A stretch of DNA of 64,000 nt, from the NCBI RefSeq assembly GCF_004379255.2, contig NC_056051.1:27618663-27682662 (forward strand). The letters run 5' to 3'. The notes under the pieces were generated by a model. It saw only the letters and a list, made by a program, of their open reading frames with translations. It did no database searches and had not been told where the DNA came from. Shown here one piece after another: positions 22,328-34,174 of the stretch (its first letter is position 1; every line of letters begins with the position of its first letter). This stretch comes from Salvia splendens (lineage: Eukaryota; Streptophyta; Magnoliopsida; Lamiales; Lamiaceae). The position numbers and the translations under genes were made by a program.

Positions 22328-25300
22328 ATGAAGCGATACAACAACAACGGTAAGGCCGTGTGGGGCTCAAGCCGTCAAGAATCTTATCCGCCGACCAGGT
22401 TCGGTGGACGTGTTCCGCCTGTGGGGGGACGCCGCGATCAAGGGGGATTTCAGCGGTCGGGGATAGAGGCGAGTGATTTCGATGCAAGATTTGGGGAGGA
22501 TTGCACCCCAGAGGATCCGGTTTGCCTCAAACTGGATCGTCTCCTCGAACGCTTTGACAAATTGGACGTTTGGCGTGATGAAATAGACCGACGATTCGAT
22601 AATCTCGAACCGAACTGTTCTCGCGAGGCTGAGCCACCGTTGGGTATGGGGGACGGTGACGAGTGGGAGGCCGAGAGTAATCGGGGGCGGTATTCGGGGG
22701 ATAGAGTAACGCGCCCTCAGAACTTCCCTCCTGGAGGTCGCGACAGCGGGATGGACGGCAGGGGCCGTCGGGAGACCAGGTATCGCGCCGGTTTCGGGGG
22801 GACCGAGCCGGCGTGTTCGCGCAACCGGGGGATCGACCGCCCTCGTGCTGGGACCCACCCCAACGGTTTCAGGCGGTGGGGTTCGATAAGCCCGAGCGTG
22901 TTAAAATGCATCCTCCGCGCTTTGACGGGACAGACGCAGCGACATGGATCTCAAAGGTCCAATATTATTTTAACCATTTGATGATGCCCGAGGCCCAGTG
23001 CTTGCATTATGCGGTCATGTTGTTCGACCAACCTGCGGCGGAATGGGTTTTCAACTATTGCTCGAATAATGAATTCGTGACGTGGCGTGAATTCTTGGAG
23101 GATGTACATCACCGTTTCGATCGACAGAGCTTCAAGAACTTCTATGGGCTGATAGCAAAATTGACACAGACAGGAACGGTGTTGGAATATCACGACACGT
23201 TTGAGCGATATCTGAATCGTGTTAAGGGGGTTCCAGAATCAGATCTGTTCACCCTATTTGTCGTTGGCCTTAAACCCGATTTGCGGGAGAGGCTAGAATT
23301 GCATCGACCCCAATCCCTGGCTGCCGCCATGGCTCTAGCACTGGAGCTGTCGGATACCATGGCGGAACGCATACCCCAGCCGTCGACTGGAGCGCGACGA
23401 TCCTGGCTGAACCGGGACGCGAGGGGGCCGACGGTCTCTGCCCCGCTGCCGCAACCTTCCCCGACACCAGGCGCGCCAGCCCATCCCCAGGGCGGCTCGG
23501 GAAGACCGGCAGTTCAGCTGCGGTCCCCGATGGTCCGTGTGTCACAGGCGGAAAAAGTGGATCGGGCACGGTTGGGCCTTTGTTATTACTGCCCCGATAA
23601 ATGGGTAATGGGCCATGTGTGCAAGCAGCGTTTGCTGTGCTACGCAGAGGAGGACGGAGACGTGGGCTCGGACAGTGAACTACTGCCGGAGGAAAGTGTG
23701 GCAACAAATGTCACCCATATCCAGGCCATGCATGGGGGCCAGCGATCCCGGCCCCTCAAGGTGACGGGTTTGTTTGCGGACCGAGAAGTTGGCATCTTGA
23801 TTGACACGGGCAGCGACAGGGACTTCCTACATCCCAAAATTGCGGAGGGGCTTCACCTACCCTTGTCGCCAATTCTGCCTTTTCGAGTGGTTGTTGGGAA
23901 TGGCGAGGCACTGCTATGTACTCATGTTTCCCGGCATACACGGGTGGAGGTTCAGGGGACAGTCTTCATGGTAGACTTGCATATTCTCCCCATCCACGGT
24001 CCGGACGTAATTTTGGGGATGGATTGGTTGGAATCCTTGGGGAAGGTAATGGCCGATTTCGGGGGGAAGACACTCGAGTTCGTTCAAGGGGGCAAGAGCA
24101 TTGTCTTGAAGGGGATTCTGCCCCAACCCAGACGCGTAAGCTTACATTCATTACTTGCCTCGTCGTCCTCTCACGCGGCCTGCGAATTTTATGAAGTGTT
24201 ACTTCTGGACTCAGAGGTTTCTGCCCTGGCAGCCAGCACGGAGGAGGGGTTTCCGCCAAACCTGCATCCGGGGGTAGCAGCCGTGTTGGAGCGGTTCCGG
24301 CAGGTGTTCGGTGTGCCGGAGGGCCTTCCACCGGTACGACAATTCGACCATCGCGTACACCTATTGCCAGGGGCGAAGCCCGTGAATGTGAGACCTTATC
24401 GCTACCCGTACTTTCAAAAAAATGAAATAGAGCGGCAGGTGAAGGAGATGTTGGAGCAGGGTATTATTCAAAGGAGCAACAGCCCCTTCTCATCGCCGGT
24501 CCTACTAATCCGCAAGAAGGATGGGACATTCCGTTTCTGTATTGATTATCGAGCACTAAACAACGCCACGGTGCCCGACCATTTCCCGATTCCGACGGCC
24601 GACGAGCTCTTCGATGAGTTAGGCAGGGCGAGGGTGTTCACTAAATTAGATTTGCGCTCGGGCTACCATCAAATCCGGATAAACAACGAGGACGTTTTCA
24701 AGACGGCCTTTCGCACTCACGACGGCCACTTTGAATTTCTGGTCATGCCGTTCGGATTGACGAATGCCCCGTCAACATTTTAGGCGGTAATGAATGCAAT
24801 TTTCCAACCAATGCTGCGGAAATTTGTGATAGTTTTCTTCGACGACATTTTGGTGTACAGCCCGTCGATGGAGGCCCATGAAGAACACTTAGCGGCGGTC
24901 CTGTCAGTGCTGCACAATAACAGTTTCTTCGTTAAACTATCGAAATGCTTCTTCTGTAGCACGACGGTAGATTACTTGGGCCACTTGATCAGTGACGGCT
25001 TACTGAAGGCCGACCCGACCAAAATTGAAGCAATGACGGCTTGGCCGCAACCGAAGACCGTCAAGCAGCTCCGGGGATTTTTGGGCTTAACAGGGTACTA
25101 TCGTCGGTTTATCGCGGGATACGCTATGATTGCTGCCCCATTGACGGAGTTGCTTAAAAAGGATGGTTTCGAGTGGACACCGAGGCCGGGACAAGTTTTC
25201 TAGACCTAAAGACAGCAATGACGTCAGCCCCGGTCTTGACCCTCCCAGATTTCGACCACCCCTTTTGCATTGAGACGGACGCGTCCGATCTGGGCATAGG

Positions 25301-25343
25301 AGCGGTGCTTCTGCAGAATAATCACCCCATTGCGTATTTTAGG
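22328..25343 (+). pseudogene. Gypsy Gag-Pol, interrupted and 3'-truncated
   Basis: The frame from 22328 shifts to a second frame around 22850, within Gag. The retrotransposon Gag domain lies near 22910-23370 and a knuckle-like CYYC...GHVC near 23582-23630. DTGSD near 23802 is the protease active site. RT motifs follow: [42 protein letters not shown], then a TAG at 24781-24783 where glutamine is usual, then FDDILVY (catalytic aspartates) near 24840. A second TAG at 25201-25203 follows. RNase H starts with [14 protein letters not shown] and the sequence is lost at 25343. Confidence 0.85.
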
Positions 25344-25834
25344 GTTTTTTTTTTTCCTCAAACACCATCACGGCGGGGGGTTAAGGCGAACCCCCAACCT
25401 GTATATATCAAAAATCACCAAAAGAACATACATCAGACGAGCCCAAAAGTGACTCGGTCCGCACGAGAGATACAAAACACAAGAGCTATCAAAGCTACTA
25501 TGGTATCCCCACAGACCGGGTACTAACCATCTAACTAAAGAGAAAATAAACATAACAAAGCAATACATCAAAAAAAGAACAAGGAGGATGGCCAAAAGCG
25601 GGCCAAATCCAAAGGAAATAAAAAAACCATAAATCAAAACCACGAACCAAGTGAAGTAGTCATCCATCTCGATATCTGAATCTGAAGTTTGGATAGCCCA
25701 ACTGGTCCATCCTGACGAGCGACTTCAAATACCGAGGCACTGAATCCGCATCAAAGAAGGTAATGGCAGGGGTCTGGACCCCCCTACCTGCCAGAAAGTC
25801 AGCTGGCCGGTTGCCCTCTCGATAGAGGGTTTAG
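25344..25834 (-). mobile_element. 5'-truncated L1 LINE copy
   Basis: Read on the minus strand, this is the last part of an L1 RNase H frame plus the 3' UTR, ending in a poly-A (T run near 25344-25355). It matches the end of the full-length LINE at about 26205-26665 with scattered differences. It sits inside the gypsy RNase H region. CATTGCGTATTTT occurs at its left edge (25329) and again at about 25878 and 25912, consistent with repeated target-site duplications. Confidence 0.75.
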
Positions 25835-25934
25835 CTAAACCCGACACTTTTTTTTTTTTTAACGATAAAGTGTCGTACATTGCGTATTTTTTTTAAACCC
25901 GACACTTTATCATTGCGTATTTTAGGGTTTAGGG

Positions 25935-26182
25935 TTTTTTTTTTTTTTTTTTTTTTTTTAGGAGGATCGACGATGGTTCCCCATCTACCCTCCGATGTGA
26001 CTCGGACCCCCGACCTAACAGTTGGAGGTGAAGCGTCTTACCCCGTAGGTGCGCTTCGTTGTCATTCTGGGCCCACAGGCCCAAGGAGAAATTAATCCCC
26101 AAATCTGCACTTCCTAGGATTCGAACCTGCGACCTCCTAGGAAGTGAAAGCTCCCTGATATCAACTCCCAAGCCACAAAAGT
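25935..26182 (-). mobile_element. tRNA-derived SINE
   Basis: On the minus strand an RNA polymerase III B-box GGTTCGAATCC (26117-26127) lies 38 bp after an A-box-like TGGCTTGGGAG (26165-26175). The element ends in a 25-base poly-A (T run 25935-25959). Length is about 245 bp, normal for a plant SINE. It lies against the 3' end of the full-length LINE. The A-box is imperfect, so transcriptional competence is uncertain. Confidence 0.7.
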
Positions 26183-26495
26183 GACTTGGTCCACAAAAGA
26201 GATACATATCAAAACACCATTACGGCGGGGGGTTAGGCAGACCCCCAACCTGTCCATATCAAAACAAATGATAAAGTGTCGTACATTGACCAAGCCCAAA
26301 AGTGACTTGGTCCACAAAAGAGATACATATCAAAAAACTCTATCTAAGCTACTAGGATATCCCCACAAGCCGGGTACTATCTATCTAGCAAACGAACTAA
26401 TAATATACATAATAACTTGGGTGATGACCAAAGAGTGGCCAAGCCCAAAGAAAATACAAAACATACAAATCAAAATCCATAACAACAAAAAATAC

Positions 26496-29400
26496 TCATC
26501 CATCTCGATATCTGAATCTGAAGTTCGGATAGTCCAACTGGTCCATCCTGACGAGTGACTTCAAATACCGAGGCGCTGAATCCACATCAAAGAAGGTGAT
26601 GGCAGGGGTCTGGACCCCCCTACCTGCCAAAAAGTCTGCTGGTCGGTTGCCCTCTCGAAAGATGTGAGAGAATATGAACTGTATCTGTGCGAGCAAAGTA
26701 CGAATGCGAGCCATGTGATGTCTCACATCCGCTGCTCCTCCGAGTCCTGAAATGAACACCGCGACCACTGCTGCCGCATCCATCTCGACCCAAACATGCG
26801 ATGAGAACTGCATAGCCAGTGTCAGCCCGTGAAGAAGAGCTAAAAGCTCCGCCTCGAAGGCCGACCCAGCTACGAGAGGCGTACAAAAGGCTCCCAAGAG
26901 AGAACCGTCTGAGCCACGAACCACTCCCCTACCGCCTGCCTGTCCCGTCGAGCTATTAAAGGCCCCGTCGGTGTTCAGCTTCACCCAAGGATCATCGGGT
27001 GGATGCCAAAGCACTTGCAGGGACCTCAGAACTCGCCGGCGAGGAGGAATCGAAGGCATGAAGTCAACAGCCGGAGAGCAACCACGCCAATGAGTGGGGA
27101 CGAGCACGCCTGCCGCCACCAAGATCCGCAGGTGCCGAACAACCTGCCAAATAACATGCGAAGAACGAAAAGAAATACCGCGATGCTTGCAGCTATTCCT
27201 CTCCGTCCAGATAAACCAGTATACCAAACAGGGAATGATGAAACTAATGTGCAAGGCGGTGGCCCTGTGAGAGGACCTCCACCAAAAACCTAATCTATGT
27301 GCAATGTCAGTGCACGTGTGAATGTGTGTGCTGATGTAAGGGAACCAGCCATCAAAGTAATCCCAAACTGATCTCGCCAGAGGACTCGACACAAACAAAT
27401 GCTGAAACGACTCGACTGAAATAGAAGAGACACAACAGAGACACTTGGATGCAAGAGAGATACCACGGGCCTGAACATAACACTCAACAGGGAGCCTGTG
27501 GAGGAGGAGGCGCCAGATGAAGACAGAGATGGTAGGGGTCAGCCCAGCATTCCAAACCATGCGAAGTCTGAAATGTCTAGGGGACCGTGTCCGGATGAGC
27601 TCCCAAGCTGAGGCCGTCGAGAACTCGCCATCGCTAGTGAGGCTCCATCGCATCACATCCCGCCTGCCCACCTCAATCGGAACAGCCCTGATAAGATCCA
27701 ACAAATGCAAAGGCACACCATACAAAGCCAGATAATCATGCAGTTTTTCAACATGCCAAGTATGATCATGCCAAAATCTAGAGACCTCAGCGGCAGGAAG
27801 ATCAGTCCCGGGCGGACAATAGGTCCTAAGGGGGAGATCCCCGACCCACACGTCGTCCCAGAAACTAATCCGCCCTTCGCCTAGGGACCACCTAATGAGA
27901 CCATGAACCTGACCACTAATGTCCGTGAGACGATGCCAGATAGGACTATCATGCACAGAGTAAGGAGAAATGAAAGCGCGACCAGCATGGAAACAATACT
28001 TGCGCATGGTGAACTGCGCCCAAAGTGAATCCTGCGCGAGAAATCTCCACCAGAGCTTGATGCTGAAAGCTTTGACGACCTCGCGGAAACGACGGATGCC
28101 GAGGCCTCCCTCATCCAACGGCAGGCAAATCTTCTTCTTCCAGCTAACCCAGTGAATCTTCCTCTGCTCTCCAACCGTGCCCCAAAAGAACCGGGCCAAG
28201 ATCTGCTCCAACTCTCTCATCCAGTACTGATACGGCTTCAGGACCTGGAAGATGTGAAGAGGGATGGTGACAAGGGTGCTCTTGATCAGAGCGAGGCGCC
28301 CTCCAAGAGAAAGATGTCTGTGAGACCAGCTGTGAATCCGGTCCACCATCTTCTGTCGGATATCTAAAAGGTAGCCGGCCTTCAGCCCCCCCTTATAGAT
28401 AAGGACACCAAGGTAAGTGAAAGGGAGGAATCCCTGCTGGAATCCACTCGCCTCTGCCACCTCAGCCGCCCAAGCGTCGAACTTCTCAAAGAGGTAGAAA
28501 TGACTCTTTCCCCTGTTCACCATCTGACCCGACACGGCAGAATAGTGCTCGAGACAATGAACCAGCCTCTCCACGGACTGTCTGTGCGCCCTGACAAAAA
28601 TGATAACGTCATCGGCATAAGACAAATGGGATATGGCCGGCGCGCGCCTTGCACATCTATACTCCATATCGGGATGTGCGTCAACCAGCCTGTTCAAGCT
28701 CCTCGAAAGATAATCTGCAGCAAGCACGAACAGCGACGGCGATAACGGATCTCCCTGGCGAAGTCCCCTCGTAGACTGAAAGAAACCTGCCGGAGCCCCA
28801 TTCACGAGCACTGAGAACCAGCAAGAGGAGATGCAACGATCGACCATACTCACCCACCCCGGCGGGAATCCCATCCTCTCAAGCACCAGGAGGAGGAAAG
28901 GCCACTGCACTCGATCATAGGCCTTAGCCATATCTAGCTTGAGGGCCAGATTAGGCGACATTGCCTTCTGAATGAGTGACCTGCCGATATCGTGAATCAA
29001 TTCCTGAGCCAAGAGCACATTATCACTAAGCAAGCGACCCTTTACAAAACCGCTCTGGTTCGGTGCCACAACCTGAGGAAGCAGCGGCGCCAAACGCGAT
29101 GTCAAGATCTTGGAGATGATCTTGTTGGTCACGTTGCAAAGGCTGATCGGCCTGTACTCTGCCCAGGTCACCGGGCTTGCCTTCTTCGGTAAGAGAATGA
29201 TGGTCGTGGCCGTGAAGCTGCGGGGCATGGGAGCTCCTAAGAAGAAGTCCGCCACTGCTGCCACCACCTCTGCTCCTACGATGTCCCAACAGTGCTGGAA
29301 GAAAAGAGACGAGAAGCCATCCGGTCCCGAGGCGCTGTCCCCACTGATGCCAAAGACCGCCGCCCTCACCTCATCGTAGTCGGGAACTGCACAGAGGCCC

Positions 29401-30668
29401 TCGCGGTCCACGGAGTCTGGGAGACCGCGCAAGAGATCAAGGTCCGGCTGCTCCAAGTGCTCAACGTCTGACGTGAGAAGCCGCTGGAAGTAGTCAACCG
29501 CCGACTGTCTGATGTCCTCCTCCGACGTGAGAGTCTGTCCTCCTGCCTGAATGGCGTGAATCCGGGACTTCACCCGCTTCTGTCGCACCCACCCGTGGAA
29601 GAATTTGGAGTTCCTTTCGCCTTCTGCCGCCCACCGAATGGCAGCCTTCTGCTTCCAGAAATCCTCCTCCATCCTAGTGCGGAGTACGTAGAGGGCGGTG
29701 CAACGGCTAAGCTCACTCCTGTGGGCTCCTGTCGGGTCCCCGTCGTAAGCCGCCTGCGCAGCGGCAACCGCCTCCTCTGCCTCCCTCAGCTTTTCAAAGA
29801 TGTTCCCAAAGACCTCCATGTTTCATCCCTTGAGAAAACCCTTAACTCTGCTGAGTTTGAACTGAAGATTAAGCATGCCGAAGAAGCCCGTCTCCGCCGT
29901 CCACACTCTAGTAATCTCATCCCTGAAAGTGTGATGCCGAACCCACATGTTCTGAAACCTAAACGAAGGCCTCGGAATCTGAGCCGTGAACTGGCACCGC
30001 ACTAGCAGAGGGGCATGATCTGAAGAGATCCTAGGCAAATGAGTCACCCTAGTAGCCGCAAAGGCGGTCGTCCAGTGCTCCCCAAGAAGAACTCTGTCCA
30101 ACCTCTCCCAGAGCCCACTCCTCGTCCATGTGAACGGTGGGCCATCAAAGCCTGGGTCCAGTAGCTGGCAGTCTGCTACGGCGTCGGCGAAGTCCATCAT
30201 TTCTCCGTGCCTGTCTGTCGTGCTGCCCTGTCTCTCTTCCTCCAACAAGAAGATATTGAAGTCACCACCAACAAGCCAGGGGGCCCCGTCAGTGGCTAGA
30301 GAGATGTCCCTGAGCTTATTCCACAGATCGTATCTCCCCTCCCTCGAGCACTTAGCGTACACTACGGAGAGATAGATTGAAAAAGGGAATATCGCAGCAG
30401 TAACTCGGACGTGAAGGACCTGCTCAGAGTCGTCAATGACCTCGACCTGCCAGTCCCTGTGAGAGAAGATCCAAATCTTACCACTTGTGTTCGAACACCT
30501 AAACTGCAACCCAAATCGCCTACTAAAGAAAGAAGGCTGGGGATCCGTCTGGGGCTCAAGCACCGCGGCAAACAAAACACTGTACATATCTATCATATTT
30601 TTGAAAGTGCCCTGGGTAGAAGTGTTCGCTATCCCCTGGGCATTCCAAATCATAAAGTGAGAAGACAT
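26496..30668 (-). pseudogene. LINE ORF2 (endonuclease-RT-RNase H), one nonsense codon
   Basis: The protein starts MSSHFMIWNAQGI at 30668 and would be about 1,390 residues. The apurinic-type endonuclease is marked by WNAQG, GGDFNIF, RLDRVL and SDHAPLLV. A TGA at 29823-29825 falls where plant L1 proteins usually have tryptophan, one base from TGG. After it the frame is open for 1,107 residues: RT motifs WAEYRPISLCN, KLDMAKAYDRV, RGLRQGDPLSP and YADDVIIF (catalytic pair), the RT zinc-binding domain (VWNAGLTPTISVFIWRLLL), and an RNase H domain starting LNTDGAF. It is close to coding-competent. Confidence 0.9.
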
Positions 30669-30675
30669 GGGAAAC

Positions 30676-31888
30676 TCAGTAGGCTCCCGAGGCCGAAAGC
30701 CTCGCCTTCTTCGATGAACCCTCTGCGGGAGGGGAAGTGTGTCCAATGTACTGCAGCACTGGATCGTCGGAATCAAGCCTCGTGTTCGGTACCTCACAAA
30801 TCATATGATCCTGGTGGTCATCGCTGTCTACCTCAACCTCGGCCTCATCCGAGGAAAAATCCTCCAAAGCCCCGAACATGTTATCGCCGTGCAAAACCAT
30901 AGCTAGAGGTCCGTATCCGAAACCGCGTGTAATAGAAGGTGATCTGGACCTAGACGCCCGCTCTCTCCCTGACGAGGAATCATCTCCCTCAAATCCCTTT
31001 TGTCCCTCCCCGTCTGACACTGTCGTCTCCGTGGTGGCTTTCGCCTGCATCTTCTCTTGGCGTCTCCTTCGCTCTCTCTCGCGCTTTGCTGCGTTCCTAG
31101 CCATGTTCTTCGTCTTAGGCACGACGAAGCCATCTCCCCGTGCAGCCTGTGAACCCTCTGCGGCTGCTGAAGAAGGCCCGGGGTGTAAGACGGGGCCAGG
31201 GGCCGGCTCTCTGATCACCACGCCCTGGTTGCGCCCCTCTTGACGCCGTGGCTGTCCAACCTCAGGGGGAGGCCTCTCTGTAGCCTGCCTAGCAACAGGC
31301 TGGTAACTCGAGCCCTGAGGCTGTCTACTGGGGGCCTGCCGGATGCGACTCTCCCTCTCTGTCGGGAGGAGGCCGGTTCTGTGGGGTCGGCCGGTGGGAG
31401 TAGTCCCTCTTTGGCGGCATAGGCCGCCTCCCCGAAGCGTAACATGAAATAGCCGAGTGGCCCACGTGCTTGCACTCGTTACAGTACAAAGGGATCTTAT
31501 CCCATTTCACCTTAAGTGTCACATGTTTACCTGCAATATCGATATCTATCTCTTCCGGAATAGGGCGCGACAAATCAACCTCGACACAAATCCGAGCAAA
31601 GGAGACGCGAGATCTAGTTATAGTAGCCCGATCAACTTGGACAGGCTTACCAAGCATCTCACCAATAGCAATCAACGAGGACTCCTCAAATAAATGCACA
31701 GGTAAGGCAAGAATATTACACCAAATAGCCACAATAGGGATTTCAAAGAAGGGGTCAAAATCGGGGGTCCACTTAAAGACACGCATATGGTGATGCTCAC
31801 CATACAAACGGCGATGTTGTGAGGACCATTCAATATTGTTCACATAGGTCACGCATGTCGGAAAGTTGAATAAAAATATGCTTTGCAT
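30676..31888 (-). pseudogene. LINE ORF1 (DUF4283-type nucleic-acid-binding protein), frameshifted
   Basis: The frame 31888-31325 resembles the DUF4283 Gag-like protein of plant L1 elements, with HHMRVFKWTPDFDPFFE and a CCHC knuckle CNECKHVGHSAISC (CX2CX4HX4C) near residues 150-163. A second frame, 31221-30676, supplies the charged C-terminus (KRERERRRRQEKMQAK). The two frames do not join, so at least one indel lies near 31220-31330. The N-terminal part upstream of 31888 is not recognisable. Confidence 0.7.
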
Positions 31889-32060
31889 TTAAAAAGTTCC
31901 ATCGCAAGATAAAGAACCCACAATTTGAGGTTACCTAGGGCCCTTTTGAATTTGGTTGCAGGAGGATGGTGAAGATTTTTTCCGACGATGGCATGTCCTA
32001 TACGGCCTGCAAGAATAGAAGTTCATTAAGCCGAAAAGAAAGACACGGTTTACCTTCGAG

Positions 32061-32102
32061 TTTAGGGTTTCGGGTTAGGGTTTAGGGGTTCAGGGTTCAG
32101 GG
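32061..32102 (+). repeat. Degenerate telomere-like repeats at the LINE 5' end
   Basis: The stretch reads TTTAGGG, TTTCGGG, TTAGGG, TTTAGGGG, TTCAGGG, TTCAGGG, variants of the plant telomere unit. It lies in the LINE 5' leader. Short TTTAGGG motifs also border the T runs near 25337 and 25920-25934. Confidence 0.75.
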
Positions 32103-32125
32103 ACCCCTTTTTTTTTTTTTTTTTT

Positions 32126-33321
32126 ACTGGCTGGAAACAAGAACTTATTGTGGTGAATTGTGGGGTTGAGATGCCCTATGAAGAGCTTTTCTAGAAGGTC
32201 ACCGTTCTTGAATGTTTGGGGTTGACATCGCTTGTCGTTGGGGTGGTTTGGTAGCCCTCTCTGTGGTTATTGTGTTGCGAATCTGGAGTAATCGAAGCAG
32301 CAAGAATGACCTTGAGGCCAGTGGAGACAGCAGCAAGCTGAATAGCTCGGATGATCAGAATCTGTATTTCTTGAGCAGTAGCAGCAGATCAAAGGAGCCG
32401 TTGAGCATCAACATCGCGATGTTTGAGCAGCCTCTCCTCAAACTGACGTTGGTTGACATACTCGAGGCCACCAACAACTTCTGCAAGAGCAACATTATTG
32501 GGGATGGTGGTTTGGGGACGGTGTACAAGGCCACCTTGCCTGGGGAAGATAGTCGCGGTGAAGAAGCTCAGCCAGACTAAAACTCAGGGACAGAGGGAGT
32601 TTTTGGCGGAGATGGAGACTCTTGGGAAGGTGAAGCATCGGAATCTGGTTTCTCTGCTTGGCTACTGCTCGTATGGCGAGGAGAAGGTGCTCGTTTACGA
32701 GTATATGGCGAATGGGAGCTTGGATCAGTGGCTGAGAAACCAGACAGGAACGGGTTCTCACCCGTCTTAGATTGGACCAAGCGATTCAAGATAGCCCTTG
32801 GTGCTGCCCGTGGCTTGGCTTTTCTTCACCACGGGTTCATTCCACACATCATCCACCGAGATATCAAGGCTAGCAACATCCTCGTGAATGATGATTTCGA
32901 GCCAAAAGTTGCTGATTTTGGGCTGGCGAGGCTGATCAGCGCCTGCGAGACTCATGTGAGCACGGATATTGCTGGGACGTTCGGGTATATCCCGCCTGAG
33001 TATGGGCAGAGCTGGAAGGCCACGACAAGAGGGGACGTGTACAGCTTTGGTGTGATCCTGCTCGAGCTGCTGACTGGGAAGGAGCCAACAGGGCCAGATT
33101 TCAAGGACATTGAAGGGGGGAACTTGGTGGGGTGGGTGTTCTTGAAGGTCAAGAACAGGCAGGCTGTCGAAGTGCTTGATCCGGCCGTTCTTGACGCGAA
33201 TTCGAAGCAGATGATGCTTAGGACGCTGAATATTGCTGTGAAATGCCTGTCTGAGAATCCACCAAATCGGCCAACTATGCTTCATGTGTTGAAGTCCTTG
33301 AAAGGGATCCGAGAGGAGTAA
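32126..33321 (+). pseudogene. EMS1: EMS1-like LRR receptor kinase fragment (juxtamembrane and kinase only)
   Basis: EMS1/EXS is the anther receptor kinase that specifies tapetum. The fragment starts abruptly after an 18-base T run with the sequence that normally follows the last leucine-rich repeat (LAGNKNL), then the membrane segment [14 protein letters not shown], then [20 protein letters not shown] and the kinase: glycine loop [16 protein letters not shown] lysine, HRDIKASN catalytic loop, ADFGLARL and GTFGYIPPEYGQS. The whole repeat ectodomain is missing. At least three frame changes occur: in the membrane segment (a T run one base short near 32250), after ATLPG (about 32540) and near 32755. 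It ends at 33321. It cannot encode a receptor. Confidence 0.85.
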
Positions 33322-34174
33322 CTTGGTTAAGTATAATGTTAATAATATGAATATCCACTTTATGTATGGGTTGGCTTTGTACTATTTCTCTAGCATAGTA
33401 TGTTACAGACTTACATTACATATGGTATAGTGTGGCTGGCTTGTGTACCAGAAAAAATCATCTATTGGTATCGTATAATTATATTCAGTTACCCAATCAT
33501 GTCTTTTTATGTATGTATAATTTGCGTATTCAGATTTCAGAGCGAACCATAAATTAAATCTAAAACAGAAGAAATAAAAATAGCCTCTTTTTAAATGGAG
33601 GCAATATCTTTTTAGGTTCATAAATTTTGTTAAAGAGTATCATTTTAGATCCATGAACTTTAAAAATATAATTTTAGGTTCGTTAACTACAAGTTAATAT
33701 CATTTGAGATATTTTGAACTTTTTTTTTGAACGAAAATGCCTTAAGGCCTTCAAAAATCAATTTGGACAATTCTTTCGCCACCTATCTTGCGTCAAACAC
33801 TTAGAGTCCAACAATTTTTTTTACTACTATTTAATTTAATTACCATCCAAATTGATTTTAAATATAATTAAAATTTACCGTAAAAAATAATACTATGTAT
33901 AATTTTTTAATTATTAGATGACCAATTATATACGGACCTAAAATGATAGCTGTGGACCAAAAAAATGTTCACTCCTTAAAATAAAATACTAAAAACGACT
34001 TAGTTTAGGAACCTTCCAGAAAAAGGTCCCCATGCGCACAAGATTATCGAGACACGGGAGTCTGTTTCGCGCGTGCCTCATCACGTACATACACGCGCTT
34101 CTACACTAATCTAAAACATATTATACCAAAAGATCTATCCTCTGCGATGCTCCCCACCACACACCTAGCATCCA
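33322..34174. other. AT-rich spacer, no gene
   Basis: The stretch holds the 3' flank of the EMS1 fragment and the 3' flank of the HSF gene, which converge. Nothing else was recognised. Confidence 0.5.

Larger units (their letters stand above)
21751..25343 (+). mobile_element. Ty3/gypsy LTR retrotransposon, 5' part, truncated in RNase H
   Basis: A 5' LTR-like segment (21751-22304) is followed by Gag, zinc knuckle, aspartic protease, reverse transcriptase and the beginning of RNase H. Protease before RT with no integrase before RT gives the gypsy order. The element breaks off at 25343 inside the RNase H domain, where LINE-derived sequence begins. No integrase or 3' LTR was found. The reading frame has one frameshift and two in-frame TAG codons, so it is defective. 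Confidence 0.85.
26205..32107 (-). mobile_element. Near-full-length L1-type LINE
   Basis: Read on the minus strand, a 5' leader with CCCTAAA-like repeats (32102-32061) leads into ORF1 (damaged, 31888-30676), then ORF2 (30668-26496) with endonuclease, reverse transcriptase and RNase H, then a 3' UTR. ORF2 is open except for one nonsense codon. The 3' end abuts a SINE and a truncated LINE copy. The 5' border with the EMS1 fragment is an 18-base T run. Confidence 0.85.

Noticed and set aside
26117..26127. tRNA gene suggested by GGTTCGAATCC
   Set aside because: No cloverleaf or acceptor stem could be folded around it, and the poly-A end and A-box spacing fit a SINE.
26181..26558. Plus-strand frame of 125 codons
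   Set aside because: Lies over the SINE/LINE 3' UTR and the end of ORF2 on the other strand; no motif.
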